Source: Candidatus Merdivicinus excrementipullorum (GTDB lineage: Bacteria > Bacillota > Clostridia > Oscillospirales > Ruminococcaceae). Taken from it: 35,012 bases of DNA. Under the pieces are notes generated by a model. The model was not told the DNA's origin. It worked only from the letters and a program-made list of their open reading frames with translations, and did no database searches. The DNA lies in NCBI GenBank assembly GCA_018716725.1, contig DVJP01000059.1:1-35012 (forward strand). The letters are read 5' to 3'. Shown one piece after another: positions 25,375-33,641 of this stretch (position 1 is the stretch's first letter; every line of letters starts with the position of its first letter). A program made the position numbers and the translations under genes.

Positions 25375-25959
25375 TCAGTGAACGGTCCCGATTTTATCCA
25401 GGGGCAGGAGCCGGAAAATCACCCGGCCCAGGATTTCCCCTTCTTCCACAAACCCAACCTCCAAAAAACGGCTGTCTGTGGAATGGTTGCGGTTATCCCC
25501 CATGACGAACACCGTGCCTTCCGGGACAGTCAGGGGGTAGTCCATATTCCCCCGGTGATCCTCGTCAATGAGTTCAGCAATATACGGCTCGGAAAGGACC
25601 TTTCCGTCCACCAGCACCTCGCCGTTTTCATTAATATCCACCGTTTGGCCCGGCAGGGCGATAATCCGCTTGATTAACGCCTCGTCCAAGCCGGTTTTAT
25701 CTGACAAAACGACAATATCACCAGTTTCCGGAGTGTAAAACAGGTTGGAAATCACAAGCCGGTCCTGGTTTTCCAACGTCGGCTCCATGGAGGACCCTTT
25801 GACTGTGACCACCTGGATAATAAAATGGAACACAATAAAAACAATGACTGCGGCAAAGAAGATGGCTTTCGCCCATTCCCACAGCTCTTTTTTTAAGTTA
25901 AAAGGTTCCTTTGCCGGCTCCTCCGTCTGAGTATCGGAAACCTGTTCCAATTCTGCCAT
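25375..25959 (-). CDS. lepB: Signal peptidase I (first of two)
   Basis: 194 residues. One N-terminal membrane segment (about 30-50) follows a cytoplasmic acidic tail, and the catalytic domain is outside. Catalytic Ser57 is in GSSMEPTL and Lys97 in ALIKRIIALPG; FVMGDNRNHSTDSR (the conserved GDNR box) is present. It cleaves signal peptides from exported proteins. Clear paralogue of the adjacent upstream gene (shared NHSTDSR...EVG and phrases across the catalytic domain). Start 25959. Confidence 0.96.
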   Translation of the reverse strand: MAELEQVSDTQTEEPAKEPFNLKKELWEWAKAIFFAAVIVFIVFHFIIQVVTVKGSSMEPTLENQDRLVISNLFYTPETGDIVVLSDKTGLDEALIKRIIALPGQTVDINENGEVLVDGKVLSEPYIAELIDEDHRGNMDYPLTVPEGTVFVMGDNRNHSTDSRFLEVGFVEEGEILGRVIFRLLPLDKIGTVH

Positions 25960-25997
25960 AAGCGCGATTCTCCTTTATCATCAGAATAAATATGCCG

Positions 25998-26624
25998 TCA
26001 GGAAACAGGCCCCATCCGGCCAAAGGGGAACAGCCGGAAAACAGCTTTTCCCAGCACCTCTTTCTCGTCCACCAGCCCCACTTCCGGGGAGCGGCTGTCG
26101 GTAGAATGGTTGCGGTTATCCCCCATGACGAAAAGCTGGCCTTCCGGTATGGTCAGGGGGTAATCATAATCCCCGGAATCCCTCATCTGCTCCACCGCGT
26201 AGGGTTCATAAAGGGGTTCGCCGTCCACTGTGACCCGGCCCTCCGGGGAAATATCCAGGGTCTGGCCGCCTGCGGCGATAACACGCTTAATCAGGGGGAT
26301 GCCAAGCCCTGTTTCATCGGACAAAATCACCACATCGCCGCTTTCCGGGCTGTTGTCCAGGCAGTACATAATCAGCCGGTCCCCCTCCGAAAGGGTTGGC
26401 TCCATGGACGAGCCGTCTACCAGGACAAAGCGGAACACCAGCCCAAAAAGCACAAAAACAACCAGGAACGTTGACAGAACCGCCCCTATCCAGGATAAAA
26501 GCTCCCGCCGCCAGCTCCGCGCCTTAGGCAGCTCCACAGGTATTGCCTGGCTTGGCGGAGCCGCGTCAAGCCGCTTCAATTCCTCTAAGATCTCGTCAAT
26601 CTGCTGATCGGAATACTGTCCCAC
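25998..26624 (-). CDS. lepB: Signal peptidase I (second of two)
   Basis: 208 residues from a GTG start. The N-terminal ~40 residues are a polar cytoplasmic tail (QQIDEILEELKRLD), then one membrane segment (about 43-68), then the catalytic domain with Ser73 in GSSMEPTL, Lys113 in PLIKRVIAAGG and the GDNRNHSTDSR box. I place the start at GTG 26624 because AAAGGGG lies 9 bases upstream, and the longer frame would begin inside the rplS terminator hairpin. No promoter is visible between that terminator and this gene, so expression may depend on read-through from rplS. Confidence 0.93.
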   Translation of the reverse strand: MGQYSDQQIDEILEELKRLDAAPPSQAIPVELPKARSWRRELLSWIGAVLSTFLVVFVLFGLVFRFVLVDGSSMEPTLSEGDRLIMYCLDNSPESGDVVILSDETGLGIPLIKRVIAAGGQTLDISPEGRVTVDGEPLYEPYAVEQMRDSGDYDYPLTIPEGQLFVMGDNRNHSTDSRSPEVGLVDEKEVLGKAVFRLFPFGRMGPVS

Positions 26625-26666
26625 AAAGCCGGTCCCCTTTCCGTCAAGAAATTCTCCAAATAGCAC

Positions 26667-26691
26667 AAAAAGGGACGTTACCCGTCCCTTT
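26667..26691 (-). terminator. Terminator after rplS
   Basis: AAAGGGAC (26669-26676) and GTCCCTTT (26684-26691), 7-base loop; on the minus strand the stem ends in a run of five T (26671-26667). It lies about 20 bases after the rplS stop and just upstream of the second lepB gene. Confidence 0.85.
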
Positions 26692-26710
26692 CCGCGCACT
26701 GCCAGCCTGC

Positions 26711-27052
26711 TTAGATTTTTTCTCTGATTCTTGCGGCCTTGCCCACACGGTCGCGCAGGTAGTAGAGCTTCGCTCTCCGAACCTTACCGTGACGGACTAC
26801 GTCTACCGCAACAACATTGGGGGAATGAACCGGGAACACGCGTTCCACGCCGCAGCCGTAAGCCACGCGGCGGACGGTGAAGGTTTCGGAAATGCCGCCG
26901 TGCTTCATGGCGATGACGGTGCCTTCAAACATCTGGATTCTTTCCTTATCTCCCTCGCGGATCTTCACGGAAACCTTTACATAGTCGCCGACCTGAATTT
27001 CCGGTTTGTCAGCTTTCATGCTGGATTGGCTGATGAGTTTTAATGCGTCCAT
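26711..27052 (-). CDS. rplS: 50S ribosomal protein L19
   Basis: 113 residues with the L19 blocks [30 protein letters not shown] and [13 protein letters not shown], ending [21 protein letters not shown]19 sits at the 30S-50S interface. AGGAGG lies 6 bases before ATG 27052. It has its own promoter (27211-27239), a structured leader and a terminator, so it can be expressed alone or with the downstream lepB-rbgA block. Confidence 0.98.
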   Translation of the reverse strand: MDALKLISQSSMKADKPEIQVGDYVKVSVKIREGDKERIQMFEGTVIAMKHGGISETFTVRRVAYGCGVERVFPVHSPNVVAVDVVRHGKVRRAKLYYLRDRVGKAARIREKI

Positions 27053-27200
27053 TTTCTTCCTCCTAAATTTTCAGACATTCGTACACACGGTAATTTCCGC
27101 TGGTTTTTCCAGGATTCTTCGAATCCGTGCAGAGGACTGCCCGCCTTAATGTAGTTGAACATTAATCCCCACCTGCGGCAGAAACCGCAAGGCGGAACAA
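27053..27200 (-). promoter_or_regulatory. rplS leader, probable L19 leader RNA
   Basis: A 7-bp closing stem (AAGGCGG 27189-27195 with CCGCCTT 27141-27147) encloses two small hairpins: GCGG/CCGC (27175-27178 with 27185-27188) and AATGT/ACATT (27148-27152 with 27159-27163). Two further small hairpins (GGATTC/GAATCC and CTGG/CCAG) follow before the ribosome binding site. A multi-branched structure directly upstream of rplS fits the known L19 autoregulatory leader of Firmicutes; I could not score it against the Rfam model. Confidence 0.65.
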
Positions 27201-27210
27201 TATCTAGTAT

Positions 27211-27239
27211 AGGATAGCATATTTGCCGGAAAAAAGCAA
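27211..27239 (-). promoter_or_regulatory. Sigma-A promoter of rplS
   Basis: Minus strand TTGCTT (27239-27234), 17-base spacer, TATCCT (27216-27211). A TATACT immediately downstream (about 27205-27210) is an alternative -10 with a poorer -35. Confidence 0.7.
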
Positions 27240-27260
27240 GAGAATTTGCGCAGATTCCAG

Positions 27261-27285
27261 AAACGCCGGGCAAATTCCGGCGTTT
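27261..27285. terminator. Hairpin between the nucleotidyltransferase gene and the rplS promoter
   Basis: AAACGCCGG (27261-27269) and CCGGCGTTT (27277-27285), 7-base loop. The longer T-run is on the + side (to 27287), but on the minus strand it still ends in TTT and sits eight bases after the 27294 stop, so it probably ends the ddh-nucleotidyltransferase message. Confidence 0.65.
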
Positions 27286-27293
27286 TTGCCATT

Positions 27294-27686
27294 TTACAGC
27301 TGGATATCCGCAAAAATTCCCGCCTTATCCACCAATACTCGGAACCCGTCCGACAAGACCTGCCGGGTGCCTGCATCCAGAGGGACATCCGCCCAAGCGC
27401 CGTCCACCAGGCCGAATTCCACCTCCCGGCCGTCCTCATAGAACACCCGGAGGGAGGTGCACCGGCCGTAGTGCTCTGCGTTTTGCCGGGAAATCTCCCC
27501 GAACCGGCTAAAATAAGCCGGGTTTTCCAGGAACTTTCCCTTTTCATCGGTGAGGATGACAAGATCCATATCGGAATCCGGGCGGTTTTGGCCCCTGGCC
27601 CAGGAGCCAACCAAAACCAGGGCCGAAACCGCCGGCTCCGCATTGGCCCACCGGGCGGCCAGAGACAGAAATTCTTCCGGTTTCAC
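27294..27686 (-). CDS. Nucleotidyltransferase-domain protein
   Basis: 130 residues with a polymerase-beta-like nucleotidyltransferase motif: LVLVGSWARGQNRPDSDMDL. It gives the GS pair (27-28) and two metal-binding Asp (D39, D41), with a later Glu/Asp in REVEFGLVDG as a candidate third ligand. This is the minimal domain seen in MNT-type and aminoglycoside-adenylyltransferase-like proteins. No HEPN partner is next to it, so a toxin-antitoxin reading is unsupported. The GTG start lies three bases after the ddh stop without a clear ribosome binding site, implying coupling to ddh. Function unknown. Confidence 0.82.
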   Translation of the reverse strand: MKPEEFLSLAARWANAEPAVSALVLVGSWARGQNRPDSDMDLVILTDEKGKFLENPAYFSRFGEISRQNAEHYGRCTSLRVFYEDGREVEFGLVDGAWADVPLDAGTRQVLSDGFRVLVDKAGIFADIQL

Positions 27687-27689
27687 AGT

Positions 27690-28586
27690 TTATACCAGGT
27701 GGCGGATCAGGGTTTCCCGGTCCCCTTCCAGCAGGTCCATCACCGGGATTTCCGGCATGGTGTAGGCGCCGGGCTGCTGTTTTAAGGCCGCCCGGGCAGC
27801 GGAAACCAGCACCTGGCCGGTGAGAGCGGGGTTGTTGATCTTCATATTAAACTCAAACAGCTGGTTCTGGGTCTTGCCGGAAACGCCCTTGCGGGTCAGG
27901 TTGACGCCGTGGCCCATGTCGATGACCTCGTCCACGCTGTCCACCTGGACGACGTGAGTCTCATCGCTGGCGAAATAGGGGTCCGCTTTGATTTTGGCGG
28001 TGACTTCCTCCAGGGTGTGGCCGTTTTCCAGCTCCACATAAACCATGCGGCGGTGGATAGAAGTGCCCAGGGGGATGGTCATGGACAGGGCGTGCTTGAC
28101 GCCTTCAATGGCCTTGACGGCAACGGTGTGGCCCATGCTCATGCCGGGGCCGAAGTTGGTGTAAGTGAGGCCCTTGGGGGCGCAGGCCTGCAGCAGGGTG
28201 CGGACAACGGAGTCGGAGCCGGGGTCCCAGCCTGCGGAGATGACAGAAACGCAGCCGTGTTCCTTGGCGGCTTTGTCCAAAGTGCAGCGCAGATCCCAGA
28301 TCTGGCCGTGGATGTCGAAGCTGTCAGCAGTGGAAATCCCCATGGACAGGGCTTCCAGGGCGAACTTTTCCACAGAACGGGTGGGGGTGGCCAAAATTGC
28401 CACATCCGGCTTTACGGAAAGCTCCGCAAGGGAGGCCTTCACTTCATAGCCGGAAAGTTCCCGGGGCTGTTCGCCGTTCGGATTGCGCCGGACAATGCCG
28501 ACGCACTCCATGTCGCCGGATGCCTCAATGGCTTCCAGAACGTAACGGCCGATATTGCCATAACCAACAATCGCTGCTTTAATCAT
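27690..28586 (-). CDS. ddh: meso-Diaminopimelate dehydrogenase
   Basis: 298 residues. The Rossmann motif VGYGNIGRY (7-15) binds NADP. The Ddh-specific blocks ADSFDIHGQIWDL, VISAGWDPGSDSVVRTL and GPGMSMGHTVAVKA are all present. It makes meso-diaminopimelate directly from tetrahydrodipicolinate with ammonia, supplying lysine and the peptidoglycan cross-linking residue in one step. The length is slightly below the family norm (about 300-325). It has its own promoter (28621-28650), with the nucleotidyltransferase gene directly downstream. Confidence 0.95.
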   Translation of the reverse strand: MIKAAIVGYGNIGRYVLEAIEASGDMECVGIVRRNPNGEQPRELSGYEVKASLAELSVKPDVAILATPTRSVEKFALEALSMGISTADSFDIHGQIWDLRCTLDKAAKEHGCVSVISAGWDPGSDSVVRTLLQACAPKGLTYTNFGPGMSMGHTVAVKAIEGVKHALSMTIPLGTSIHRRMVYVELENGHTLEEVTAKIKADPYFASDETHVVQVDSVDEVIDMGHGVNLTRKGVSGKTQNQLFEFNMKINNPALTGQVLVSAARAALKQQPGAYTMPEIPVMDLLEGDRETLIRHLV

Positions 28587-28620
28587 GAGGATTCCTTCTT
28601 TCTAAAAAAATACCAACCTT

Positions 28621-28650
28621 ATTATAATCTAAAATGTGTCTCTCCGTCAA
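28621..28650 (-). promoter_or_regulatory. Sigma-A promoter of ddh
   Basis: Minus strand TTGACG (28650-28645), 18-base spacer, TATAAT (28626-28621), about 35 bases upstream of the ATG. Confidence 0.82.
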
Positions 28651-28676
28651 GAAATATCGAAAAATGTTACCATTTG

Positions 28677-29861
28677 TTAATTTCCGCCCAGTTCCGTGTA
28701 GTTCCGGTCGATATCCACCACGGTGTAATAATGGGCGGAGGGGTCTAAGGCGCTGATTTTTTTCTGGAGTTCCGCCTTCAGCTCGTCGCCGGAACGCTTG
28801 CAGGCAGAGGGCACCACAATGTCAAAAATCACGTTGGTGTGGGAATAGCCCCGGACAATCCGAAAATCGTGCATAGTAATGCCTTCATTTAAACCGGCGA
28901 CAATGTTCAGCACCTCCCGGCGCAGTTCGTTCAGCTGGGGGTCGTCGGTAATAATCGGGTCCATGTGGATAACCAGGTTCATGCCCTCGGCGGCAAAATC
29001 CCGTTCGATGTTGTCGCACAGGTCGTGGCTCGCCATAACGTCCTCTTTGGCGTCCACCTCCACATGGACGGTGGCGAAGCAGCGGCCGGGGCCGTAATCG
29101 TGGACCATCAGGTCGTGGATGCCCAGAACGCCGTCATAGGAGCGCAGCTTCCGCATGGTGTCCCGCACCAGTTCCCGGTTGGGGGCCTCCCCCAGCAGAG
29201 GGCTTAAGGTATCCTGGATCAGGCTGATGCCGGACCAGAGGATAAACACGGCAATGGCCATACCCATCCAGCCGTCCAGGTTTACCCCGGTGAATTTTGC
29301 AATGAAAACCGAAACGAGCACCGCTAAGGTTGCGATAACGTCGTTGCGGCTGTCCATGGCCGTAGCCTCCAAAGCTGTGGACTGGATAAGCTTGCCCACC
29401 TTGGAGTTAAAGCGCATCATCCAGAATTTTAAGAGGATAGAAACCGCCAGCACCCCCACGGTGACCCAGCTGAACACCGCCCTTTCCGGGTTCAGGATCT
29501 TATCCAGGGAGGAGCCTGCCAGGTTAAAGCTGACCATTAAAATCAGCACCGCCACCACTAAGCCCGACACATACTCCATCCTGGCGTGGCCGAAGGGGTG
29601 CTCCTTGTCCGCCGGGCGGGAGGACATTTTAAAGCAGATTAAGGTAACGGCGGAGGAAGTGGCGTCGGACAGGTTGTTCACACCGTCCGCCAGGATGGAA
29701 ATGCTGGAAAACAAAAGCCCCGCCAGCATTTTTCCAAAGCCCAGCAGCAGGTTGCAGGCGATGCCCACCAGCCCGGCCATTCGCCCGTAGCCGTTGCGCA
29801 CCGCCGGGTCGGAGGTATTTTCCGAGTCCTTGACCATATGCCGGATCAAAAAGTTTGTCAT
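28677..29861 (-). CDS. Cation diffusion facilitator (CDF) family transporter
   Basis: 394 residues. The N-terminal ~215 residues hold about six membrane segments with CDF signatures: ILADGVNNLSDATSS (metal site in the second segment), HPFGHARMEYVSG between segments, and TAMDSRNDVIATL (fifth segment site). The remainder is a cytoplasmic domain with His and Asp residues (VHDYGPG, HVEVDAKEDVMASHD), longer than in minimal CDFs. It exports divalent metal in exchange for protons; the metal cannot be assigned from sequence. ATG 29861 has AGGGG about 11 bases upstream. It is a single gene with a strong promoter and an unusual structured leader. Confidence 0.93.
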   Translation of the reverse strand: MTNFLIRHMVKDSENTSDPAVRNGYGRMAGLVGIACNLLLGFGKMLAGLLFSSISILADGVNNLSDATSSAVTLICFKMSSRPADKEHPFGHARMEYVSGLVVAVLILMVSFNLAGSSLDKILNPERAVFSWVTVGVLAVSILLKFWMMRFNSKVGKLIQSTALEATAMDSRNDVIATLAVLVSVFIAKFTGVNLDGWMGMAIAVFILWSGISLIQDTLSPLLGEAPNRELVRDTMRKLRSYDGVLGIHDLMVHDYGPGRCFATVHVEVDAKEDVMASHDLCDNIERDFAAEGMNLVIHMDPIITDDPQLNELRREVLNIVAGLNEGITMHDFRIVRGYSHTNVIFDIVVPSACKRSGDELKAELQKKISALDPSAHYYTVVDIDRNYTELGGN

Positions 29862-29971
29862 ACGTTACAAAACCCCTCTAATCAAAAATTTCCCCGCCGG
29901 GAAGAATTGCCGGCAGGGGTTGTCACAACAGCCGAAAAGAGCCGTTATTTTTTTATAAAAACAATGCTTAT
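29862..29971 (-). promoter_or_regulatory. Structured leader of the CDF transporter, candidate switch
   Basis: About 100 bases of leader. A strong hairpin pairs CCCC-T-GCCGG (minus strand, 29919-29910) with CCGGC-GGGG (29900-29892), one bulged T. The 5' arm region ACAACCCCT can instead pair with AGGGGTTTTGT, which contains the ribosome binding site (29877-29867). The two pairings are mutually exclusive. This is the layout of a translational on/off element. It does not match a metal riboswitch class that I recognise. Confidence 0.4.
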
Positions 29972-30000
29972 ATTATAGTGGATTTTTTCCGGAAAATCAA
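29972..30000 (-). promoter_or_regulatory. Sigma-A promoter of the CDF gene
   Basis: Minus strand TTGATT (30000-29995), 17-base spacer, TATAAT (29977-29972). Confidence 0.85.
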
Positions 30001-30075
30001 GAGCAGACGCAACAGAATCCTGGAAAATTGTTACTGGATAATTGAGAGTCTGGATAAATTCCAACAAAATGGCAG

Positions 30076-30104
30076 TTGAACCTGTGGGAATTCTGTGCTA
30101 TACT
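30076..30104 (+). promoter_or_regulatory. Promoter of the secreted glycosyl-hydrolase-like gene
   Basis: TTGAAC (30076-30081), 17-base spacer, TATACT (30099-30104) with a TGn extension (TGC directly before). About 45 bases upstream of ATG 30151. Confidence 0.75.
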
Positions 30105-30150
30105 GATTTTATCCGCAGATTATTTCCCAAGGCAACAGAAAGGAACCATC

Positions 30151-31950
30151 ATGAAAAGATTGAGAAAGCTCGCGGCTTTGGTCTTGACTTTAGCCATTGC
30201 CCTCACCGTGTGCGCCATGCCGGTATCGGCGGCAAGCGCCCCTAAGGATTTCCGGGCGGTATGGGTGTCCACCATCTACCATCTGGACTACCCCAACAAT
30301 ACCACCACCGACCCGGCCCAGCTGAAAAGCCAGGCGGACGAAATCTTAGATAACTGCAAAAAAATGGGGATGAACGCAGTTATCCTCCAGGTGCGCCCCT
30401 CCGGCGACGCCCTTTACCCCTCCGAGATTTTCCCCTGGAGCCAGCATTTGACCGGCGCCCAGGGCGTTGCCCCGGCGGACGGCTTTGACCCTCTGGAATA
30501 CTGGGTGACGGAGGCCCACGAACGGGGCATGGAGCTTCACGCCTGGATTAACCCCTACCGGGTGACCCGGTCCGGCTCGGCCGACTACAATTCCTTAGCT
30601 TCCACAAACCCCGCCCTGCTCCACCCCGATTGGGTGGTCAGGCATTCCGACGGCAACTACTACCTGGATCCCGGCCTTCCGGAAGTCCGGCAGCTGGTTG
30701 TGGACGGCGCTGTGGAGCTGGTGGAAAATTACGACATTGACGGCATCCACCTGGACGACTACTTCTACCCCGGCACAAACTTTGACGATGCGGACACCTA
30801 CGCCAAATACGGCGCCGGCTACGCGGATATCGGCGACTGGCGGCGGGACAACGTAAATAAGCTGGTCCAGGAGCTGGATACCGCCATTCATAAAGCCGAT
30901 CCGGACTGCTCCTTCGGCATCAGCCCCTTCGGCATCTGGGCAAACGCCAGCAAAATGTCCGGCGGTTCCAACACCAACGGCAACCAGACCTATTTCTCCC
31001 ACTACGCCGACACCCGCAAATGGGTGAAGGAAGGCTGGATTGATTACATCTGCCCCCAGGTGTACTGGGAAATCGGCCACAGCCTGGCGGATTACAAAAC
31101 CCTGGCCAACTGGTGGGCTGACGTAGTGAAAGGCACGGACGTGGAGCTGTACATGGGCATGGCCGACTACAAAGCCGGCAATTCCAGCGCGTCCAGCCCC
31201 TGGCACGGCATTAAAGCCATCCAGGACCAGGTGGCGTTAAACGCCCAGATCCCGGAAATCACCGGCGAGGTCCACTTCCGTTATAAATTCCTGCTTTCCG
31301 TTGACGGCCTGGAAGAATATTACACCCAGGTCTATAACGGCACCGTCCCCACAGGGCCTGCGGAACCCGCAGAGCCAGCAGAGCCTTCTACGCCCGAAAC
31401 CCCGGCGGAACCCAGCAATCCCGGCAGTTCCTCCGGCATCGCCACTCAGTATTCCTCCAGGGACGGCAAGGGCCAGTGGACCCAATACACCGACGGACGG
31501 TGGAATTTCCTGGTAAGCGGCAAAGCCGTTACCGGCTGGAGCAAGATTGACGGCACCTGGTACTACTTTGACGCTTCCGGCAATATGCAAACCGGCTGGC
31601 TGCAGCTTGGCGGCGTCTGGTATTACCTGCAAAGCTGGGGCGGCATGGCCACCGGCTGGCAGATGGACAAGGGCAGCTGGTATTACTTTGACCAGTCCGG
31701 AGCCATGAAAACCGGCTGGCAGCAGGTAAACGGCGTCTGGTACTACCTGCAAAGCTGGGGCGGCATGAAGGTGGGCTGGCTGCAGCTGGGCAGCACCTGG
31801 TACTACCTGGAGCCTTCCGGCGCCATGGCCGCCAACGAATGGAAAACCATCGGCGGCAGCGATTATTACTTCTACGGTTCCGGCGCTATGGCGGCAAACA
31901 CCTACACCCCTGACGGGGCCTGGGTTTCCGCTTCCGGCGCCAGGGCATAA
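30151..31950 (+). CDS. Secreted GHL10/DUF187 glycosyl-hydrolase-like protein with cell-wall-binding repeats
   Basis: 599 residues. Residues 1-27 are a signal peptide (MKRLRKLAALVLTLAIALTV, then AMPVSA). Residues about 32-400 form a DUF187/GHL10-type barrel: FRAVWVSTIYHLDYP, AVILQVRPSGDALYPS, AWINPYRV, and DIDGIHLDDYFYP near 195-207 with likely catalytic acids. A Pro/Glu/Ala-rich linker follows (about 405-435). The last ~150 residues are at least six repeats of the choline/cell-wall-binding type (TGWxxxxGxWYYFDxSGxM). Predicted to be exported, attached non-covalently to the envelope, and to act on a glycan; the substrate is unknown. AAAGG lies 8 bases before ATG 30151. Confidence 0.93.
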   Translation: MKRLRKLAALVLTLAIALTVCAMPVSAASAPKDFRAVWVSTIYHLDYPNNTTTDPAQLKSQADEILDNCKKMGMNAVILQVRPSGDALYPSEIFPWSQHLTGAQGVAPADGFDPLEYWVTEAHERGMELHAWINPYRVTRSGSADYNSLASTNPALLHPDWVVRHSDGNYYLDPGLPEVRQLVVDGAVELVENYDIDGIHLDDYFYPGTNFDDADTYAKYGAGYADIGDWRRDNVNKLVQELDTAIHKADPDCSFGISPFGIWANASKMSGGSNTNGNQTYFSHYADTRKWVKEGWIDYICPQVYWEIGHSLADYKTLANWWADVVKGTDVELYMGMADYKAGNSSASSPWHGIKAIQDQVALNAQIPEITGEVHFRYKFLLSVDGLEEYYTQVYNGTVPTGPAEPAEPAEPSTPETPAEPSNPGSSSGIATQYSSRDGKGQWTQYTDGRWNFLVSGKAVTGWSKIDGTWYYFDASGNMQTGWLQLGGVWYYLQSWGGMATGWQMDKGSWYYFDQSGAMKTGWQQVNGVWYYLQSWGGMKVGWLQLGSTWYYLEPSGAMAANEWKTIGGSDYYFYGSGAMAANTYTPDGAWVSASGARA

Positions 31951-31955
31951 AAACA

Positions 31956-31993
31956 GGCGGGCCTGCGGCTTTACATGCGGCCCGCCGTCTTTT
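31956..31993 (+). terminator. Terminator-like hairpin after the GHL10 gene
   Basis: GGCGGGCC (31956-31963) and GGCCCGCC (31979-31986), then GTCTTTTG. The T-run is short. It lies six bases after the stop and about 20 bases before the next gene's ribosome binding site, so some read-through into the 32015 gene is possible. Confidence 0.6.
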
Positions 31994-32014
31994 GTACAGA
32001 AAGGAGAATGTTTT

Positions 32015-33604
32015 ATGTTTTTCCCAATTCTCACCCCTCCCTCCCGGGTGTTTTTAAAAGCCTCGGGACAGGTATCCCCTTTATCCTCCTGCGGGCCGGA
32101 AAGCTGGGAATACCGGGATTTGAAGGTGTTCTGCAGCCCCGTGGAAAACCGGCTGGACGTTTCCGTTGAGGCTTCCGCAACAGAGCCGGAGGCCGTGCAG
32201 CTCCGCTGGGATTTTGACATCCGGGGGCACTATCTTTTCTTAAACGACCACTGGGAACGGGGTTACGGGGACCTGCAATGGAGCGTCATGCAGCCGGAGC
32301 GGGTTTATCCCTGGTATTTTATGGCCTTTGACGGGGAGCGCGCCCACGGCTACGGCGTCCGCACCCTGCCAAACGCCATGGCTTTCTGGCTTGCCGACAG
32401 CAAAGGGGTATCCCTCTGGCTGGATCTGCGGTGCGGAGGGGCCGGGGTCCGGTTAAAGGGCCGGCATCTGGATGCGGTTTCCATCGTGGTCCGGGAAGGA
32501 CTTCCGGGGGAATCCCCTTTCGCCGCCGCAAAGGCTTTCTGCCGGACAATGGCTGTTCTTCCGGCCCGGCAGCATCCGGTGGTATACGGCGGCAACAACT
32601 GGTACTGCGATTACGGCGAAAGCTCCGAAGGCGGCATACTGGAACAGGCAAAAATCATGACCCGGCTGGCAGGACAAAACCAGAACCGGCCCTACATGGT
32701 CGTTGACGACGGCTGGCAGATCTGCCACGCCCATTCCTGCAACGGCGGCCCCTGGAGCTACGGGAATTACGGGTTCCCCCATTTGGAGGAGCTGCCGGGC
32801 CGGATGGAGCAGATGGGCGTCCGGGCCGGCATCTGGTTCCGGCCCCTATTGACCATGGAACGGGTGCCGGCCGAGGCGCTCCTGTCCCGTTTCCAGGGCC
32901 AGGAAGGCGTCATTTTAGACCCCAGCTCCCCCTTTGTCCTGGAAAAGGCGGCGGAGGATATGCGTCGGCTGGACGGCTGGGGCTATCATCTTATCAAGCA
33001 CGATTTTTCCAGCTTTGACATTTTGGGAAAATGGGGCGTCCAGATGGGGGCGTCCCTGACAACCAGCGGCTGGCGCTTTTTTGACCCCACGAAAACCACC
33101 GCGGAAATCATCAAGAACTTCTACCAGGTTTTACGGGATTCTGTGCCGGACGCTTTGATTATGGGCTGCAACACCGTGGGGCACCTGTCCGCCGGGATTT
33201 TTGACCTTTCCCGCACCGGCGACGACACCAGCGGCCTGGAATGGGAGCGCACCCGGAAAATGGGGATCAATACCCTGGCCTTCCGCCTGCCCCAGCACAA
33301 CGTCTTTTTCGCCGCCGACGCGGACTGCGTCGGAATCACGGGCAAGGTGTCCTGGAAGTACAACCGCCAGTGGCTGGAGCTTCTTTCCAAAACCGGGACG
33401 CCGCTGTTTGTTTCCGCAAGTCCCAACGCCATCGGCCCGGAGCAGGAAAAGGACCTGGCCGCAGCCTTTGCCCGGGCAGATCAAGCCCTTCCGGAGGCGG
33501 AGCCTTTGGACTGGATGGACACCGCCTGCCCCTCTGTCTGGAAATTCGGCGGCGAAACCCAATGCTTCGACTGGTTTTCTGAAAACGGCGTTTGGGTTTA
33601 TTAA
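32015..33604 (+). CDS. GH36-like (clan GH-D) glycoside hydrolase, alpha-galactosidase-like
   Basis: 529 residues, no signal peptide. An N-terminal beta domain (about 1-175) precedes an alpha/beta barrel. The barrel carries MVVDDGWQ (228-235), GIWFRPLLTM and LIKHDFSSFDIL, where D330 aligns with the usual nucleophile of KWD motifs. RTGDDTSG (400-407) offers Asp 403 or 404 as acid/base. These match the layout of clan GH-D enzymes (GH27/GH36), but KHD instead of KWD and the shorter length make it a divergent member; the substrate is not predictable. AAAGGAG lies 8 bases before ATG 32015. Cytoplasmic, so it probably acts on imported oligosaccharides. Confidence 0.75.
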   Translation: MFFPILTPPSRVFLKASGQVSPLSSCGPESWEYRDLKVFCSPVENRLDVSVEASATEPEAVQLRWDFDIRGHYLFLNDHWERGYGDLQWSVMQPERVYPWYFMAFDGERAHGYGVRTLPNAMAFWLADSKGVSLWLDLRCGGAGVRLKGRHLDAVSIVVREGLPGESPFAAAKAFCRTMAVLPARQHPVVYGGNNWYCDYGESSEGGILEQAKIMTRLAGQNQNRPYMVVDDGWQICHAHSCNGGPWSYGNYGFPHLEELPGRMEQMGVRAGIWFRPLLTMERVPAEALLSRFQGQEGVILDPSSPFVLEKAAEDMRRLDGWGYHLIKHDFSSFDILGKWGVQMGASLTTSGWRFFDPTKTTAEIIKNFYQVLRDSVPDALIMGCNTVGHLSAGIFDLSRTGDDTSGLEWERTRKMGINTLAFRLPQHNVFFAADADCVGITGKVSWKYNRQWLELLSKTGTPLFVSASPNAIGPEQEKDLAAAFARADQALPEAEPLDWMDTACPSVWKFGGETQCFDWFSENGVWVY

Positions 33605-33641
33605 GCGGCTGACTACATAACAGCGCACTCTAACCAAAAGA

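Noticed and set aside
26625-26699. Longer N-terminus for the second lepB gene
   Set aside because: The extra codons read through the rplS terminator hairpin, while a GTG at 26624 has a ribosome binding site.
27294-28586. MNT-HEPN toxin-antitoxin reading of the small nucleotidyltransferase
   Set aside because: No HEPN-domain gene is adjacent; the neighbour is ddh, a metabolic enzyme.
29862-29971. NiCo (czcD) or yybP-ykoY metal riboswitch before the CDF gene
   Set aside because: The leader is too short and the conserved repeats of those classes are not visible; reported only as an unclassified structured leader.
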